The notes beneath the pieces are model-generated. The model was not told where the DNA came from. It searched no databases and was given only the letters and a program-made list of their open reading frames with translations. This document shows positions 5,519 to 7,807 of a DNA stretch of 7,807 nucleotides, in pieces (the stretch's first letter is position 1; each line of letters opens with the position of its first letter). The position numbers and the translations under genes were made by a program. The DNA comes from Elusimicrobia bacterium RBG_16_66_12 (GTDB taxonomy: Bacteria > Elusimicrobiota > Elusimicrobia > UBA1565 > UBA9628), in assembly GCA_001800005.1 (NCBI GenBank), contig MGUL01000171.1, forward strand, positions 27,808 through 35,614. Direction: 5' to 3'.

Positions 5519-7426
5519 ATGAGCGATCCCAAAGTGGAAGTGATGGGCGAGGAGTTCCTCGACCTGCCCGAGGACCATCCCGACCTCAAGTCGCGCCTGA
5601 CGCCGGAGCAGCTCGAGCGGCGCTGGTACAAGAAGGTCTACCAGGGCGACGACATGCCCCAGCTGACGGCGCGCGCGGTCCTGATGGGCTCCTGCCTCGG
5701 CGCGTTCATGGCCCTCTCGAACCTCTACGTCGGCCTCAAGACGGGGTGGGGGCTGGGCGTGGCCATCACGGCCTGCATCCTCTCCTACGCCATCCACAAG
5801 ACGATGATGGCGGCCTTCCCGCGCTGGTTTCCGACGGAGATGTCCATCCTCGAGAACAACTGCATGCAGTCGACCGCCTCCTCGGCGGGCTACTCCACGG
5901 GCGGCACCATGGTCTCGGCCATCTCGGCCTACCTGATCGTGACCGGCCACCACATGCCCTGGCCCACGCTGGCCGCCTGGACATTCTTCCTGGCCGCCCT
6001 CGGCGTGTTCATGGCCATCCCGATGAAGCGGCAGATGATCAACGTCGAGCAGCTCAAGTTCCCCAGCGGCATCGCCGCCGCCGAGACCTTGAAGAGCCTC
6101 CACTCCAAGGGCGCGGAGGCGGCCCTGAAGGCCAAGTCCCTGGGCGTCTCGGCCGCCATCGGCGGCGTCATCGCCTGGCTGCGCGACGCGGGCAAGCCCT
6201 TCTCGATCCCGGGCATGATCGACTTCCCCGGCTCCATCGGCGGCTTCGCCCTTTCCAAGTACACCATCTCCTTCGAGATGAGCACCATCCTGCTCGCCGC
6301 CGGCGCCATCATGGGCTGGAAGATCGCCTGGTCGCTGCTCCTCGGCGCCTGCATCAACTACGGCGTGCTCGCCCCGTGGATGGTGAGCCTGGGCGCCATC
6401 GACGCAACCAAGCTCGGCTACCGCGCCATCGTCACCTGGAGCACGTGGACGGGGGCCTCGATGATGGTCACCTCGGGCCTGTTCATGTTCCTGCTCCAAT
6501 GGAAGACCATCGTGCGCGCGTTCGGCGGCGTGACGGCCCTCTTCGCTCCCGCGCACGCCAAGAGGAAGAACACCGCGACCGAGGACGCGATGGAGGCCAT
6601 CGAGGTCCCGACATCCTGGTTCCTGTCGGGCGCCGCGCTCTCGGGCCTGGGCTGCGTGGCCGTGCTCTACTTCGCCTTCGGCACGAGCTGGTGGATGGGG
6701 ATCATCGCGGTCCTCATGACCTTCTTTCTGGCCGTCGTGGCCTGCCGCGTGACCGGCGAGTGCGACACGACTCCGATCGGCGCCATGGGCAAGATCACCC
6801 AGCTGGCTTTCGGCTTCCTGGCGCCCGCCGACATCGCGACGAACCTGATGACCGCCAGCGTGACGGCGGGCGCGGCCGGCGCCTCGGCCGACCTGCTGAC
6901 CGACCTCAAGAGCGGCTACATCCTGGGCGCCAACCCGCGCAAGCAGTTCATCGCCCAGTTCCTGGGCATCTTCGCGGGCACGCTGATCGTGGTCCCGGCC
7001 TTCTACCTGCTCGTGCCGACGGCCGCGGCTCTGGGGACCGACCAGTGGCCGGCGCCTTCCGCGCAGGTCTGGGCGGCCGTGGCCAAGCTGCTGGCCAGCG
7101 GCATCCACGCCCTGCATCCGACGGCCCGCAATGGCATGATCGTCGGCGGACTTCTGGGCATCATGATCCCGGTCATCGAGAAGACCTTCCCGAAATACCA
7201 GAAGTTCATCCCGTCGGCGACGGGCCTGGGGCTTTCGATGGTCATCCCCTTCTTCAACTCCCTGTCCATGTTCATCGGCGCGCTGATCGCGCTGGTCCTG
7301 GAGGAGACGAGGCCCAAGATCGCGGAGCGCTACATCATCACCGTCAGCTCCGGCCTCATCGCGGGAGAGTCCCTCGTCGGCGTGGCCGTCGCCCTGCTGG
7401 CGGCGACGGGGATGCTGCCGCATTAG
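5519..7426 (+). CDS. OPT-family oligopeptide/metal-chelate transporter
   Basis: An inner-membrane carrier of the OPT superfamily, whose members import oligopeptides or metal-chelate compounds, generally with protons. The 635 residues fit the bacterial OPT branch. Conserved stretches are SNLYVGLKTGWGLG (67-80), ENNCMQSTASSAGYSTGG (112-129), FPSGIAAAETLKSL (181-194), GECDTTPIGAMGKITQL (413-429) and TNLMTASVTAGAAGASADLL (441-460). About 14-16 hydrophobic helices spread over 50-630, with hydrophilic loops at 342-363 and 191-208. The first 45 residues are cytoplasmic and charged, as expected. An in-frame ATG at 5507 would add four residues but overlaps the -10-like TATGAT, so 5519 is preferred; neither start has a Shine-Dalgarno. 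The substrate cannot be read from sequence. It sits 13 bases after the DUF2249 gene. The family call is secure. Confidence 0.95.
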   Translation: MSDPKVEVMGEEFLDLPEDHPDLKSRLTPEQLERRWYKKVYQGDDMPQLTARAVLMGSCLGAFMALSNLYVGLKTGWGLGVAITACILSYAIHKTMMAAFPRWFPTEMSILENNCMQSTASSAGYSTGGTMVSAISAYLIVTGHHMPWPTLAAWTFFLAALGVFMAIPMKRQMINVEQLKFPSGIAAAETLKSLHSKGAEAALKAKSLGVSAAIGGVIAWLRDAGKPFSIPGMIDFPGSIGGFALSKYTISFEMSTILLAAGAIMGWKIAWSLLLGACINYGVLAPWMVSLGAIDATKLGYRAIVTWSTWTGASMMVTSGLFMFLLQWKTIVRAFGGVTALFAPAHAKRKNTATEDAMEAIEVPTSWFLSGAALSGLGCVAVLYFAFGTSWWMGIIAVLMTFFLAVVACRVTGECDTTPIGAMGKITQLAFGFLAPADIATNLMTASVTAGAAGASADLLTDLKSGYILGANPRKQFIAQFLGIFAGTLIVVPAFYLLVPTAAALGTDQWPAPSAQVWAAVAKLLASGIHALHPTARNGMIVGGLLGIMIPVIEKTFPKYQKFIPSATGLGLSMVIPFFNSLSMFIGALIALVLEETRPKIAERYIITVSSGLIAGESLVGVAVALLAATGMLPH

Positions 7427-7430
7427 CCCC

Positions 7431-7455
7431 GGGTGGGGGCGGATGGTCCCCTCCC
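7431..7455 (+). terminator. Weak hairpin after the OPT gene
   Basis: GGGTGGGG (7431-7438) can pair with CCCCTCCC (7448-7455) across a 9-base loop, with one T-T mismatch. It begins 4 bases after the transporter stop. There is no T-run after the stem, so it is not a standard intrinsic terminator; it may slow polymerase or protect the 3' end. Confidence 0.3.
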
Positions 7456-7473
7456 CTCTGGGACCTAAGACCC

Positions 7474-7503
7474 CTGGCAAGGCGGCCTCTTTCGATCCAT
7501 AAT
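7474..7503 (+). promoter_or_regulatory. Candidate promoter of the secreted-protein gene
   Basis: CTGGCA (7474-7479, 4 of 6) and CATAAT (7498-7503, 5 of 6) are 18 bases apart. The -10 hexamer ends 8 bases before ATG 7512 and there is no Shine-Dalgarno between them, so the mRNA would be leaderless or nearly so. This is the only AT-rich spot in the gap between the transporter and this gene. Confidence 0.45.
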
Positions 7504-7511
7504 AGTCACCG

Positions 7512-7807
7512 ATGAAACTCATTGCCCTCCTCGCGGTCTCGGTGTCCATGGCCGCGCCTCTGTGGGCCGCGAAGGTCGCGGCACCCGAGATCGTCTCGGG
7601 ACCCGCCGCCCCGTCCGCGCCCGTCCTTCCCGTCTCCGCCCCGGCCGCGAGCCTCTCGCCGGTCTTGGCCGTCGCGCCTCTCGCCGCCGCTCCCGTCGCG
7701 TCCCTGTCCGTCGTCAAGGCCGTCCCGGCCGTCCAGGCCGCTCCGGCCGCGCAGTCTCCGGCCTCCGCCCGGGTCCTGGCCGAGCAGGCCGCCGCCCCGC
7801 TTTCTTC
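7512..7807 (+). CDS. Secreted Ala/Pro-rich protein, N-terminal part
   Basis: The frame is open from ATG 7512 to the window end, giving 98 complete residues with no stop. It begins with a clear Sec signal peptide: a lysine at position 2, a hydrophobic core LIALLAVSVSMAA, then PLWA, with likely cleavage after Ala19. What follows, to residue 98, is almost entirely Ala, Pro, Val and Ser with scattered Lys and Gln (for example VLPVSAPAASLSP), a low-complexity extended linker. A folded domain probably lies beyond the window, so no function can be given. The secretion signal and G/C-ending codons support a real gene; composition alone cannot exclude a shorter product. I have the impression that such Ala/Pro-rich secreted N-termini are frequent in Elusimicrobiota genomes, but cannot check it here. 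Confidence 0.7.
   Translation, partial: MKLIALLAVSVSMAAPLWAAKVAAPEIVSGPAAPSAPVLPVSAPAASLSPVLAVAPLAAAPVASLSVVKAVPAVQAAPAAQSPASARVLAEQAAAPLS

Noticed and set aside
5336..7717. Very long minus-strand open frame (793 codons) opposite the OPT gene
   Set aside because: It is a high-GC antisense shadow: the translation is rich in Arg, Gly, Asp and His with no domain, and it overlaps a clearly recognised transporter.
1..7807. tRNA, rRNA, CRISPR array, riboswitch or transposase genes
   Set aside because: I looked on both strands and found no cloverleaf, spaced repeat array, known aptamer pattern or transposase motif; the only repeat element is the palindrome at 3919-3983.

Overview
The window is GC-rich bacterial DNA, almost fully coding, with seven protein genes (two cut by the window edges) and no RNA gene, CRISPR array, insertion sequence or transposase that I can see. 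The organism cannot be fixed from sequence reading alone. A GC-rich genome, a class III glutamine synthetase, an OPT-family transporter and a secreted protein that opens with a long Ala/Pro/Val/Ser-rich stretch would fit an environmental Elusimicrobiota-type bacterium. That is a low-confidence guess.

Layout. Positions 1-144 (+) hold the C-terminal end of an unrecognised gene, which overlaps by ATGA a small gene (141-542, +) whose product looks like a GIY-YIG domain without its catalytic residues. A candidate promoter leads to class III glutamine synthetase (659-2830, +). Eight bases after it comes an Mrp/ApbC-type P-loop ATPase for iron-sulfur cluster delivery (2839-3918, +), probably in the same operon. 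The Mrp gene converges on a minus-strand membrane gene (3989-5077) with about seven membrane segments and a C-terminal DUF2914-like domain. The 70 bases between these two stop codons are almost entirely one perfect palindrome (3919-3983, two 32-base arms around a single base).

A divergent intergenic region (5078-5214) carries promoters for both sides and a set of CTCCATG/CATGGA repeats. To its right are a small DUF2249 protein (5215-5505, +), an OPT-family transporter (5519-7426, +) and the start of a secreted Ala/Pro-rich protein (7512 to the window end, +).

The window looks like ordinary chromosome: nitrogen assimilation, Fe-S assembly and peptide or metal-chelate uptake. The items most worth a second look are the exact 65-base palindrome, which resembles REP-like mobile palindromes as well as a bidirectional terminator; three genes whose -10-like hexamer ends only 7-8 bases before the start codon with no clear Shine-Dalgarno, suggesting leaderless mRNAs; and the catalytically degenerate GIY-YIG protein. 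I see no convincing new multi-gene system.
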